Assembly: GCA_031256975.1 (NCBI GenBank)
Contig: JAIRPN010000015.1
Span: 62,001-126,000, forward strand
Source of the DNA: Verrucomicrobiales bacterium
Lineage (GTDB): Bacteria; Verrucomicrobiota; Verrucomicrobiia; Methylacidiphilales; JAAUTS01
Reading direction: 5' to 3'
Length of the DNA stretch: 64,000 nucleotides
The position numbers were made by a program, and so were the translations under genes. Of this stretch, positions 40,516 to 49,329 are shown in pieces (position 1 is the stretch's first letter; every line of letters begins with the position of its first letter). The notes under the pieces are model-generated. The model did not search any database. It was not told where the DNA came from and was given only the letters and a program-made list of their open reading frames with translations.

Positions 40516-43236
40516 ATGAAAACGATCCATAAACACAGAATAGGTATGCCCTTCAGTTGGCTGGCACTGCTATTGTTCGCACTGCTGCCTTCCAGTCATG
40601 CGGCCTTCACGATTAACACCGGCACCAATGTGGTCGCCGACGGCGGCAGTTCCGGCACGGCACCCTCCGGCACTTACAACAGCACGGCGGATAACAGTTA
40701 TAACTGGTATGCCAACGGCGGCGTGATTACCGGGTCGTACTCGACCATCATCAACAGCGGCAATGTGTCGGGCACCGGCTCCGTCGCGGGCCTGCTCGCC
40801 ACCGGCAGCGGATCACGCATCGACGTCACAAACCTCGACGTGCAGACCAGCGGTTCTCGCGGTCACGGTGTGTGGAGCGGCACCAACGGCACCATCAACA
40901 TTAAAGATTCAACCATCAGCACCAGCGAATATGGCGGACATGCGTTGTATGCCAGCGGTTCGAACGCGGCCATCACCGGTTCCAACCTGCAAATCAGTGC
41001 AGGCGGCAAGAATGCCGACGGTGTTCTGGCAACAGGCGGCGGCGTGATTAATATCAACGACAGCCGCATCACCACACAGGGCGGCGTCGGCGTGGTGGTG
41101 GACGGCGGCATCTGGGCCTATGGCACGGAAGCCGACGCCAACGGCTCGACCATCCATGCCTCGGGCCTGGACGTCACCAGCGACTGGACGACCGGCGACA
41201 ATTACCAGCACGAGGGACTGCTGGCGCAGAACGGCGGCAAGTTGTACATCGACAACAGCACTGTACGGGTTTCCGGCAGCAGCGGCTACGGCGTGGGGGC
41301 CTTGTTCATCGGCGCCTATGTCAGCGGCAGCAATCTGGATATCACCACTACTGGCAACAGCGGCCATGGTGCTTATGTTTCCGGCGCCTTGGGCAGTCGC
41401 AGCGGCATCATGGAACTCAGCGACAGCCGCATCACCACCAACGGCAGCAACTCCTACGGCGTGGCGTCGTCGGGTTCCACCGGATTATTCCGCGGTGACA
41501 ACGTGACCGTCAACACCACTGGTGTGGGTTCCGGCGGCTTGCATGTCTGGCGCGGCGGGGCGATCGAGATGACCAATTCCCACATCACCAGCGAACAGTC
41601 GCACGGCATCATGGTGCAATACAACAGCGACGTGGACGATCCGACCCGCGTGTCGCTGACCGGCGGCAGCCTGTCGGCGGAGAAGGGCAACCTGGTGTCG
41701 GTATACTCGGTGGCGGAAAGCACGTCCTTCACCCACACCGAGATCAGCCTCGACAGCGTGGCCACCGCCAACGGTGACAACGTGCTGCGGGTGTACAATG
41801 CCGGCAGCGGCGTGGCCATCGACACCCAGGTGGATTTCACGGTGAAGAACTCGGCAATCAAGGGCGCGATCGTCACCGACAGTGGCGCCATCGCCGACGT
41901 GACCCTGGACAACAACACCCAGTGGAGCATCACCGGCGATTCGAACATGAACACTTTGCTAAACCAGAACAGCAACATCCGTTTTGACAGCAACAACGCC
42001 GGTTTCCACACCCTGACCACTGACAGCTACACCAGCAACGGCGGTAGCCTGACACTGAACACCGCGCTGGGCGATGACAGCTCGGAAACCGACAAGTTGG
42101 TCGTCACCGACTCGGTGAACGGCAGCACCACCATTATCATCAACAACAAGGGTGGCGCGGGCGGTCAGACCGTCAACGGCATCCAGGTAGTGGAAGTGGA
42201 ATCCAACAGCCTCGCCGGTGATGAATTCACCCTTGGCAACAAGGTCGGCGCGGGGATGTACAATTACCTGCTGGACGTGCGCGACAACGGCGCCTGGCTG
42301 GTCAGCGACCGCAACAGCATCAGCGAGGGCGGTGGCGCGGTCCTGAACACCGCGGCGGCCCTGAGCGGATTCTGGTTCACCCAGTTGGACAATTTAAACA
42401 AGCGCATGGGCGAGCTGCGTTATAACACCCCCTCAAAGGGCAACCTGGTGGAAAACGTCTGGGTCCGCTCCTACGGCCAGCAGGCCAACATGAACCTCGG
42501 CATCGAGGGGGTCAGCGGTTTCAGTGAAACCCAATACGGCGTCGACTTCGGCACCGACAAGGCGTGGATATTCGACGACAATAATACCCTCTACACCGGG
42601 GTGTTCGCCGGTTACGGCGGCGCCGACCGCGATTTCCACAGCGGTTATGACGGCAGCACCGACAGCGGTTACGGTGGTTTGTACGGGACCTGGATCAACC
42701 AGGACGGCTGGTATGCCGACGCGGTGGCCAAGGGCCAGTACTTCAGCAGCAGCTTCGACGGCGACGACCATGGAAGTTATGACAGCGTCGGCGTGGGTGT
42801 CAGCTTGGAATTGGGACGGCAGTTCCGGTTCGCCGACGGCTGGTTTGCCGAGCCGAGCGTGCAGGTCGGCTATGTCCACCTGATGAATGACAATTACCGC
42901 ACCCGCAACGGCATGGCGGTGGACCTGGACGACAGCGATGTGATCCAGTTCTACGGCGGTTCGCGTTTTGGGCGCAACATCAAGCTGGGCGACAAGGGCT
43001 GGCTGCAACCCTACGTGAAAGTGGGCGGCCTGCAGCAGGTCAGCAGCGGCGGCAAAGTGCGTGCTGACGACGGCCAATGGCGTCCGAACATCGACGGGGC
43101 CAGGGGCGTGATCGGCGCGGGCATCGTCTATCAACTCGACGACCGCAACCAGCTGCACCTCGAATACGAGGCCAGCTTTGGTGACAAGTATGACAAGCCC
43201 TGGGGATTAAACTTCGGCTACAGGCACCAATTCTAA
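40516..43236 (+). CDS. type V autotransporter with beta-helix passenger
   Basis: 906 aa. Signal peptide 1-29 (ending SSHAAF). Passenger (~30-600) made of repeated right-handed beta-helix turns rich in Asn, Gly, Ser and Thr (NDSRITTQGGVGVV, GHGAYVSG, SNSYGVASS type), as in pertactin-like proteins. Linker helix near 610-640, then a ~265-aa outer-membrane beta-barrel ending GLNFGYRHQF with the required C-terminal Phe. A strong Shine-Dalgarno (AGAGGAG, 7 nt spacing) precedes ATG 40516. No catalytic motif was seen in the passenger, so adhesion or aggregation is the likely role. Confidence 0.88.
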   Translation: MKTIHKHRIGMPFSWLALLLFALLPSSHAAFTINTGTNVVADGGSSGTAPSGTYNSTADNSYNWYANGGVITGSYSTIINSGNVSGTGSVAGLLATGSGSRIDVTNLDVQTSGSRGHGVWSGTNGTINIKDSTISTSEYGGHALYASGSNAAITGSNLQISAGGKNADGVLATGGGVININDSRITTQGGVGVVVDGGIWAYGTEADANGSTIHASGLDVTSDWTTGDNYQHEGLLAQNGGKLYIDNSTVRVSGSSGYGVGALFIGAYVSGSNLDITTTGNSGHGAYVSGALGSRSGIMELSDSRITTNGSNSYGVASSGSTGLFRGDNVTVNTTGVGSGGLHVWRGGAIEMTNSHITSEQSHGIMVQYNSDVDDPTRVSLTGGSLSAEKGNLVSVYSVAESTSFTHTEISLDSVATANGDNVLRVYNAGSGVAIDTQVDFTVKNSAIKGAIVTDSGAIADVTLDNNTQWSITGDSNMNTLLNQNSNIRFDSNNAGFHTLTTDSYTSNGGSLTLNTALGDDSSETDKLVVTDSVNGSTTIIINNKGGAGGQTVNGIQVVEVESNSLAGDEFTLGNKVGAGMYNYLLDVRDNGAWLVSDRNSISEGGGAVLNTAAALSGFWFTQLDNLNKRMGELRYNTPSKGNLVENVWVRSYGQQANMNLGIEGVSGFSETQYGVDFGTDKAWIFDDNNTLYTGVFAGYGGADRDFHSGYDGSTDSGYGGLYGTWINQDGWYADAVAKGQYFSSSFDGDDHGSYDSVGVGVSLELGRQFRFADGWFAEPSVQVGYVHLMNDNYRTRNGMAVDLDDSDVIQFYGGSRFGRNIKLGDKGWLQPYVKVGGLQQVSSGGKVRADDGQWRPNIDGARGVIGAGIVYQLDDRNQLHLEYEASFGDKYDKPWGLNFGYRHQF

Positions 43237-43240
43237 CGGA

Positions 43241-43322
43241 TAAACCGCAGAGACGCTGAGACGCAGAGCTTGTTTTGATTTTAACAAAAAACCTCTGCGA
43301 ACTCCGCGACTCGGCGGTGAAT
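43241..43322. repeat. CTCTGCGGTGAA inverted-repeat element, copy 3
   Basis: AAACCGCAGAGACGCTGAGA (43242-43261) followed by CGCAGAG, pairing with CCTCTGCGAACTCCGCGACT plus CGGCGGTGAA. It follows the autotransporter and could act as a 3' hairpin. Confidence 0.72.
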
Positions 43323-43333
43323 CTTCTTTTCCC

Positions 43334-43534
43334 ATGAAAACAAAAGCCCGCGCAGGCAATCCCAATAGCCCCATCCCGGTACGGTTGGAGGCCGAACAGA
43401 TCGAGTTGCTCGAGGAGTTCCAGGCCAAGACCGGGCTCGGCAAGTCCTTCATTATCCGCCGCTGCATTAATTATGCGCTGCGGAAATTCATTGATGATAA
43501 GGTGAACATCCTGACCCTGCTGGAACGGAAGTAA
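43334..43534 (+). CDS. ribbon-helix-helix protein, copy A
   Basis: 66 aa. IPVRLEAEQIELLEEF (strand plus helix A) and GLGKSFIIRRCINYALRKF (helix B) form a clear ribbon-helix-helix DNA-binding domain (CopG/Arc-like). Very similar to copy B at 43925. It lies just downstream of the autotransporter with no toxin partner, so a regulatory role is more likely than a toxin-antitoxin one. Confidence 0.8.
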   Translation: MKTKARAGNPNSPIPVRLEAEQIELLEEFQAKTGLGKSFIIRRCINYALRKFIDDKVNILTLLERK

Positions 43535-43909
43535 GCGGCAGGCCGGTTCCGTAATCCCGTTACTTCCCGCTCTTCCTTCCCTATCCTGCGTACTTCTTAT
43601 TCGGATGATAATTCCGTGTGTGCAGAGGACGGCCTGTGCTCATACTCTCCTGAATCGCCCTATTTCAGGCCTGAAAACGGGTATTTCCTGTTGTTCGTCT
43701 ACCCTTTCATGTTGTTGGCATAATATTTTTTGCCATATTGATTTTTGTATTACAAAATGTAAACATAATTAATACATATAGTTATTGTGAATAAGAATAA
43801 TTAAACATGACGCGGATTGTGTTCTGGTCAGTTGAACCTCGGATTCAGGCACCGGTTCTGATCCGCAACAGCAAAGATCAATCCGGGCGGGGTCCATCCC
43901 CCGCCCCCA
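43535..43909. other. AT-rich upstream region of the second ribbon-helix-helix gene
   Basis: No gene seen. From about 43690 it becomes AT-rich and holds TTGGCATAATATTTTTTGCC, the palindrome at 43743-43757 and the A/T-rich run to 43815, probably a regulated promoter region. Confidence 0.5.
43743..43757. promoter_or_regulatory. 15-bp perfect palindrome
   Basis: TTTTGTA-T-TACAAAA, 7-1-7, about 170 nt upstream of the second ribbon-helix-helix gene; a candidate operator for it or for copy A. Confidence 0.45.
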
Positions 43910-43924
43910 ATGGAGAAAAAGCAC

Positions 43925-44119
43925 ATGAGAGAAAAGGCCAAACTAGACAGTAATCCGATTCCGGTTCGCTTGGATGAGCAGCAACTGGGATGGTTGACCC
44001 AATTGCAGGACACGACGGATCTCAGCAAGAGCTTCATCATCCGCCGCTGTGTCAACTATGCCCTGCAAAGATTCATCCACAACCAGGTGGATATCCTGAC
44101 CTTGCAGGAAAAGCAATAA
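43925..44119 (+). CDS. ribbon-helix-helix protein, copy B
   Basis: 64 aa from ATG 43925, or 69 aa from ATG 43910. GGAG at 43912-43915 is well placed for ATG 43925. NPIPVRLDEQQLGWLTQL and DLSKSFIIRRCVNYALQRF match copy A closely, including the shared SFIIRRC-NYAL core. Converges with the DedA copy 2 gene. Confidence 0.8.
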   Translation: MREKAKLDSNPIPVRLDEQQLGWLTQLQDTTDLSKSFIIRRCVNYALQRFIHNQVDILTLQEKQ

Positions 44120-44136
44120 GCCCTTGCCGCCGGCCT

Positions 44137-44679
44137 TCAGCCGGTGAAGAGGAAGTTGCCGCCCCAGAATCCCAGCAAGATGAGCGAGGGGCTCCATAGC
44201 AGGGCCCCGATTCCGTCATAGAGCAGGAACTTGCGATAATCCATCACCCCCACCCCGGCGGTGAAGGGCGCAAAGGTGCGCACCACTGGCACAAAGCGGG
44301 TGAACAGCATCATGCCAGGACCGTACTTCCCGTAGAACCGGTGTGCCCGCTCGAGGTGCCGGGGGTTGAACAGCAGCGACTTGGGCAGGCGGAACGCGCG
44401 CGGCCCGATCCAGCGACCGATCCAGTAATTGGTATTGCTGCCGAGGAACGAGGCCAGCACGAACATCGGCACCACGATGAAAATATCCAGCAGTCCCGCC
44501 GCCGCGACCGCCCACACCGCCAGCAGCAGTGAGTCGCCCGGCAGAGCGGGCCTGATGATCAGTCCCGTCTCGCAGAACAGGATCAGAAACAAAATCACAT
44601 AGACCCAGCCGCCATACTGGTCGATCAACCCGCCCAGATGCTGGTCGATATGCCCGAAGAATTCCATCAGCTTGTCCAT
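44137..44679 (-). CDS. DedA-family membrane protein, copy 2
   Basis: 180 aa from ATG 44679, paralogue of 28922 (same length; GWVYVILFLILFCETGLIIR, FTRFVPVVRTFAPFTAG). Conserved Glu and Arg of the DedA fold are present. A dispersed CGCTAA word lies just upstream of its start, the first after a 14-kb gap. Confidence 0.87.
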   Translation of the reverse strand: MDKLMEFFGHIDQHLGGLIDQYGGWVYVILFLILFCETGLIIRPALPGDSLLLAVWAVAAAGLLDIFIVVPMFVLASFLGSNTNYWIGRWIGPRAFRLPKSLLFNPRHLERAHRFYGKYGPGMMLFTRFVPVVRTFAPFTAGVGVMDYRKFLLYDGIGALLWSPSLILLGFWGGNFLFTG

Positions 44680-44742
44680 GATAGCTGCTGGCACGCTAAC
44701 CAGCCGCGCGGCAAAGCGCAAATCTAAAGGTAAAAACGATAT

Positions 44743-45489
44743 TCAGCGCGCCATCAACGCGAACACGCCCCAGCCAAGGTATTCACGCGTGTAGGTGGCG
44801 TAGCGTTTTGGTTCCGAAGTCAGGTTGGCTCGAACTTCTTTCGCGAAGTCGTCTTCGGGATTCGCCTCGAGCCATCGGCGCATGGTGAGCCACTTGGCCG
44901 CCTCGTACCTGTCCCAGCCTTCCCGGTCGGCCAGGACCATTTCCACGACGTCGTAGCCCAGGTCGCCGAAAGACGCGAGAAGCTGCGGAAGCATGAGAAA
45001 GTCCGAGCTGGAATTGGCAAGGCAGCCCTTGGCAACGTCCTCCGTCGGCGGCAACCGCAACCAGTAGGGTTCACCGATGAGGATGATTCCTCCGGGGCGA
45101 AGACTCTTCGCCAGCAGTTCGATGGTGCCGGCGACTCCCCCGCCGATCCATGTGGCACCGATACAGGCTGCCACGCCGACCTTTTCACCGGTGACGTAGC
45201 TGGCAGCGTCGCCGTGGATGAACTCGACCCGATCGGCAACCCCGAGTTCCTCGGCACGGAGTTTCGCCTGCCCGGCGAACAACCGGCTCATGTCGATACC
45301 AATACCATTGATTCCGTGATCGCGCGCCCAGGTGCACAGCATTTCTCCAGAACCGCTGCCGAGATCGAGCACACGGGTTCCCGGTTCCAGGCGCAACGCC
45401 GCGCCGAGAGTGGCGAGCTTTTCCGGGGTGAACGGGTTATGAATGCGGTGGGCGCTCTCGGTAATATTGAAAATACGGGGGATATCCAA
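44743..45489 (-). CDS. SAM-dependent methyltransferase
   Basis: 248 aa. Motif I VLDLGSGSGEM, acidic loop GIGIDMS and motif IV region AACIGATWIGGG identify a class I methyltransferase. The N terminus (IFNITESAHRIHNPFTPEKL) is typical of stand-alone small-molecule enzymes. Substrate unknown. Confidence 0.82.
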   Translation of the reverse strand: MDIPRIFNITESAHRIHNPFTPEKLATLGAALRLEPGTRVLDLGSGSGEMLCTWARDHGINGIGIDMSRLFAGQAKLRAEELGVADRVEFIHGDAASYVTGEKVGVAACIGATWIGGGVAGTIELLAKSLRPGGIILIGEPYWLRLPPTEDVAKGCLANSSSDFLMLPQLLASFGDLGYDVVEMVLADREGWDRYEAAKWLTMRRWLEANPEDDFAKEVRANLTSEPKRYATYTREYLGWGVFALMAR

Positions 45490-45615
45490 AACAAAACTCC
45501 TTTTATCAAGTTGTGTGATAATTCGAGTATGCCCCTGGTGACGGTGCCAGACAAGGGTTTAAACCATCCCGCCACAGACCCGGCGTTTCGGGTTGTCGCC
45601 TGGGGCCGCCGGAAT

Positions 45616-46566
45616 TTAGCCGATCCATTTCAACCCAAAGTGAATCCACAGCGGAATGGTAATGAGTCCGGCGATGGTGCTGGTCAGCACCACCCGCAGC
45701 GCGGTGGGCATGTGTCCGCCATAGTGTTGCACCATCGCCACCGGGAAAGTGGCGGCGGGCATCGCGGCCTGCACCACCAGCACCTGCTTGAGCATCAGCG
45801 GCACCGGCAGGAACTTGGCGGCGGCGATGAGGATCAACGGCATCACCAGCCCGCGCGACAGCAGGGCCATCACGCCGACCCGCTTGCATTCCAGCAGTTC
45901 GCGCACGCCGTTGACGGTGAAGTCGCTGAACGAGGCGCCGACAATCATCAGGCCAAAGGGGATGGCGCATTTGCCGAACATGCCGATGGTGGTCCACAGG
46001 AATGCCGGCGTATGCTCGCGCACCGGGAACAGGTTGAGAACCAGGCCGAGGATGATGGCGATCAACGGACCGTTAATGACCTTGCGCCAACTCTCCGCCA
46101 ATGAGCCGCCGCTGATCAGCAGGGCGATGATGGTCCACATGGAAAGTTCCGAGCCCATGTTGAAAGCGAAGCAGACGCCGACTGTCTGCGGGTCGAACAA
46201 CGCGAACAACACCGGCACGGCAAAGAATGAATAATTGTTGATCCCGGTGGTGGCGGCAAAGGTGCGGCGCTCGATGTTGAATTTCAATCCCGCCAGCCGC
46301 GAAAACTGCCAGCCCACGCCGATGCCGATCAGAATGCTGGCCATGCACAGCACCGGCGCCAGCAGGGAGATGCTGGCCTGATGCAGGGCGGGATTGCCCA
46401 CCATCGAATCAATGATCAGGCAGGGATACAGCAGATTCACCACCAGGCGGAAGATGGTCCTGTCGGCCTCGCGGCTCAACACGTGAAAGCGCCGCATGGC
46501 AAAACCGACGCCAATGACCAGGAATACTGTCAGCACAGGGCCAAGGACTGCGTAATAACCACTCAT
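45616..46566 (-). CDS. AEC-family permease
   Basis: 316 aa from ATG 46566; TAGAAT (minus strand, 46582-46577) ends 10 nt before it, so the in-frame ATG at 46578 lies within the promoter. About ten membrane helices in two halves, with NLLYPCLIIDSM and VGASFSDFTVNG fitting the auxin-efflux-carrier superfamily. Likely an organic-acid carrier; substrate unknown. Confidence 0.82.
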   Translation of the reverse strand: MSGYYAVLGPVLTVFLVIGVGFAMRRFHVLSREADRTIFRLVVNLLYPCLIIDSMVGNPALHQASISLLAPVLCMASILIGIGVGWQFSRLAGLKFNIERRTFAATTGINNYSFFAVPVLFALFDPQTVGVCFAFNMGSELSMWTIIALLISGGSLAESWRKVINGPLIAIILGLVLNLFPVREHTPAFLWTTIGMFGKCAIPFGLMIVGASFSDFTVNGVRELLECKRVGVMALLSRGLVMPLILIAAAKFLPVPLMLKQVLVVQAAMPAATFPVAMVQHYGGHMPTALRVVLTSTIAGLITIPLWIHFGLKWIG

Positions 46567-46613
46567 GGGAAAAAGCATTCTAAACCACCACGCTTAAAAA
46601 GCAGCAGATTTTT

Positions 46614-46734
46614 CACCGCAGAGACGCGGAGACGCAGAGGAACACATTTTTAAAATTTAAGCGCAACTACGCAAAAGCAGCACATCCAAAAAAAACAGTA
46701 CCCAAACTCTGCGTCTCCGCGTCTCTGCGGTGAA
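46614..46734. repeat. CTCTGCGGTGAA inverted-repeat element, copy 4
   Basis: TTCACCGCAGAGACGCGGAG plus ACGCAGAG (46614-46641) pairs with CTCTGCGTCTCCGCGTCTCT plus GCGGTGAA (46707-46734): the longest and best preserved copy, 28-bp arms. It lies between the AEC start and the mutS stop. Confidence 0.82.
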
Positions 46735-46738
46735 TTTA

Positions 46739-49264
46739 CTATTCCTGCTTGCCGCTCTTGAACAGGTCGAGTTGGGGAATGTCGGCTTTGCCGTTTTTCT
46801 TGGCCTTGGGCTTGCGTTGTTCGTTCGGCTGGCGGTGATGCGCCAGGCTGGGTTGCCCGGTGGCGTCGAGCTCGGCTTCCTCGAGGTTGCGCAGGATTTC
46901 CTTGGCGCGGCCCACCACTTCCTTCGGCAGCCCCGCCAGTCGCGCGACCTGGATGCCGTAGCTCTTGTCGGTGCCGCCGGGCGCGATCTTGCGCAGGAAG
47001 ATGATCTGGTCGTGCCATTCGCGCACCACCACGTTGTAATTCTTGGCGCCGCGCAGCAGCATGGAAAGCTCGGTGAGTTCGTGGTAGTGCGTGGCGAACA
47101 GGGTCTTGGCCTTGACCGCGTTGTGCAAATGCTCGGCCACCGCCCAGGCGATGCTCAGGCCGTCGAAGGTGCTGGTGCCGCGGCCGATTTCGTCAAGGAT
47201 CACCAGGCTTTCGGAGGTGGCATTGTTGAGGATGTTGGCGGTCTCGTTCATTTCCACCATGAAGGTGCTCTGCCCGCGCGACAGGTCGTCGCTGGCACCG
47301 ACGCGGGTGAAGATGCGGTCAAGCACCGGAATCATCGCCTTCTGCGCCGGGACGTAGGAACCCATGTGCGCCATCAGCGCGATGAGCGCCACCTGGCGGA
47401 TATAGGTGCTCTTGCCCGCCATGTTGGGACCGGTGAGAATGACCAGACGGCATTCGTCATCGTTCAACACGGTGTCGTTCGGCACGAAACGCTCGCCCTT
47501 GATGATCTGCTCCAGCACCGGGTGGCGGCCCTCGACAATGTCCAGCCGACCGTTGGCGGTGATGATCGGCTTGTTGTAGTTGAACAAACGGGCGCTAATG
47601 GCGAAACCGGCCAGGATGTCGAGCTGCGCAATGGCCCGCGCGCTTTCCTGGATCGCCGCGGTGTGCATCACCACTTTCTCGCGCACTTCCTGGAAAATCT
47701 GATACTCGAGCTGCTTGGCGCGTTCCTCTGCGCCGAGGATTTTGCCTTCCATTTCCTTCAGCTCGGGGGTGATGAAACGCTCGGCGTTGACCAGGGTTTG
47801 CTTGCGGGTGTAATCGTCGGGCACCTGCTGCAGATTGCTCTTGGTGATCTCGATGTAGTAACCGAACACCGAGTTGAAGCGCACCTTGAGCGACTTGATG
47901 CCGCTGCGTTCCTGTTCCCGCGCCTGCAAGTCGGCCAGCCAGTTCTTGCCGTCGCGCTGGGCGTTTTTCAATTCGTCGACATCCGGGCGGTAACCCTCGC
48001 GGATGAGGCCGCCTTCCTTCAACGCTAATGGCGGTTCGTCCACGATGGATTGTACGATTAATTCGACAACTTCCGGTAACGGTTGAATTTTGGCAGCCAA
48101 CTCACCCGCTAATGGCGCTTCCAGTTCGGCGATGCGCTTGACCAGGCCGGGCAAGGCTTCGAGGGATTGCCGCAGACCCTGCAAGTCCCGCGCGTTGCCG
48201 GAACCCTGCGCCAGTCGTCCGATCAAACGTTCGAGATCGCGCACTTCCTGCAACTGCTCGCGGAACAATTCGAGCCGTCCCACATCCTCCAGCCAGCGGC
48301 TCACCACCAGTTGCCGCGCCTCGATGGCTTCCTTGCCGCGCAAGGGTTGCAAAATCCAGCGGCGCAGTTCGCGTCCGGCCATGGCGGTGACGGTCTGGTC
48401 CATGGCCTTCAACAGGCTGGTGTCGGTGGCGGCGTTGTTGCCGGCGCTAATCACCAGCTCAAGGTTGCGCTGGGTGATCGAGTCGACCACCAGGAACTCG
48501 GCACTGGAGTAGGGCAAAATTTTCAGCACATGCGCGGCGTTGGCGCGCAGTTCCTTGGTAACGTAATGCAGCAAGGCGCCTGCCGCGCCGAGCCCGGTGC
48601 CGAGCTGCGCACAGCCGAACCCCTCGAGCGAATGGATCTGGAAATGTTCCTTCAGCTCCAGTTCGGCATTGCCCTGCTCGAAGGTCCATTCATCGTGCTC
48701 GACCAGCGCGATGCCGAGGTCGCCGCCGATTTCCGGCGCGCGGGTCTCGGCGGGATAAATCAATTCCTTCGGATGCAGGCGCTGCATCTCGTCCTGCCAT
48801 TCGCGCAGCGAGGACATCTCGGTGACGCGGAATTCACCGGTGGTCATGTCGAGATAGGCGAACCCGATTACCTGGTCCTTCGGCAACACCGCGGCGAGGA
48901 AGCGGTTCTCCTTCGGCTGGGTCAACTCGAGATTGAAGGTGCTGCCGGGCGACAGGATTTGCGTCACCTTGCGCTCGACGATCTGGCCGGGCCGGGGTTC
49001 GGAAACCTGGTCGCAGATGGCGACGCGCTTGCCGCCCTGGATCAGCTTGCCGATGTAATTCTCCGCCGCGTGGTAGGGCACGCCGCACATCGGGATGCCG
49101 TTGCGCTTGGTCAGGGTCAGGTTAAGCGTGGCGGCGACTTCCTTGGCATCGTCAAAGAACATCTCGTAAAAGTCGCCAAGACGGAACAGCAGCAGGGCAT
49201 CCTTGGGGATTTCGCCTTTGATCTGGCGATACTGCTGCATCATGGGCGTTAGCGTCTCGGACAT
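46739..49264 (-). CDS. mutS: DNA mismatch repair protein MutS
   Basis: 841 aa, full length. Mismatch-contact motif FRLGDFYEMF near residue 31 (F-x-E), connector and lever domains, Walker A GPNMAGKST (~605), and DEIGRGTSTFDG. Contains several in-frame copies of the dispersed word including an exact 13-mer at 47593. No mutL in the window. Confidence 0.97.
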   Translation of the reverse strand: MSETLTPMMQQYRQIKGEIPKDALLLFRLGDFYEMFFDDAKEVAATLNLTLTKRNGIPMCGVPYHAAENYIGKLIQGGKRVAICDQVSEPRPGQIVERKVTQILSPGSTFNLELTQPKENRFLAAVLPKDQVIGFAYLDMTTGEFRVTEMSSLREWQDEMQRLHPKELIYPAETRAPEIGGDLGIALVEHDEWTFEQGNAELELKEHFQIHSLEGFGCAQLGTGLGAAGALLHYVTKELRANAAHVLKILPYSSAEFLVVDSITQRNLELVISAGNNAATDTSLLKAMDQTVTAMAGRELRRWILQPLRGKEAIEARQLVVSRWLEDVGRLELFREQLQEVRDLERLIGRLAQGSGNARDLQGLRQSLEALPGLVKRIAELEAPLAGELAAKIQPLPEVVELIVQSIVDEPPLALKEGGLIREGYRPDVDELKNAQRDGKNWLADLQAREQERSGIKSLKVRFNSVFGYYIEITKSNLQQVPDDYTRKQTLVNAERFITPELKEMEGKILGAEERAKQLEYQIFQEVREKVVMHTAAIQESARAIAQLDILAGFAISARLFNYNKPIITANGRLDIVEGRHPVLEQIIKGERFVPNDTVLNDDECRLVILTGPNMAGKSTYIRQVALIALMAHMGSYVPAQKAMIPVLDRIFTRVGASDDLSRGQSTFMVEMNETANILNNATSESLVILDEIGRGTSTFDGLSIAWAVAEHLHNAVKAKTLFATHYHELTELSMLLRGAKNYNVVVREWHDQIIFLRKIAPGGTDKSYGIQVARLAGLPKEVVGRAKEILRNLEEAELDATGQPSLAHHRQPNEQRKPKAKKNGKADIPQLDLFKSGKQE
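47593..47605 (+). repeat. exact in-gene copy of the dispersed 13-mer
   Basis: CGCTAATGGCGAA inside mutS, reading Phe-Ala-Ile-Ser-Ala on the coding (minus) strand, a different frame from the WD40 copies. Confidence 0.75.
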
Positions 49265-49329
49265 ACGAAAACCTGAGGCTAAAGCACCCGCTGCAAAGCC
49301 TCAACGCTAAACTTGGGCGCGGCGAAAAA

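Noticed and set aside
43711-43731. Sigma54 promoter TTGGCATAATATTTTTTGCC
   Set aside because: Distance between GG and GC is 13 nt instead of 10.
43334-44119. Toxin-antitoxin pair formed by the two ribbon-helix-helix genes
   Set aside because: Both are antitoxin-like DNA-binding proteins; no toxin-sized gene is adjacent to either.
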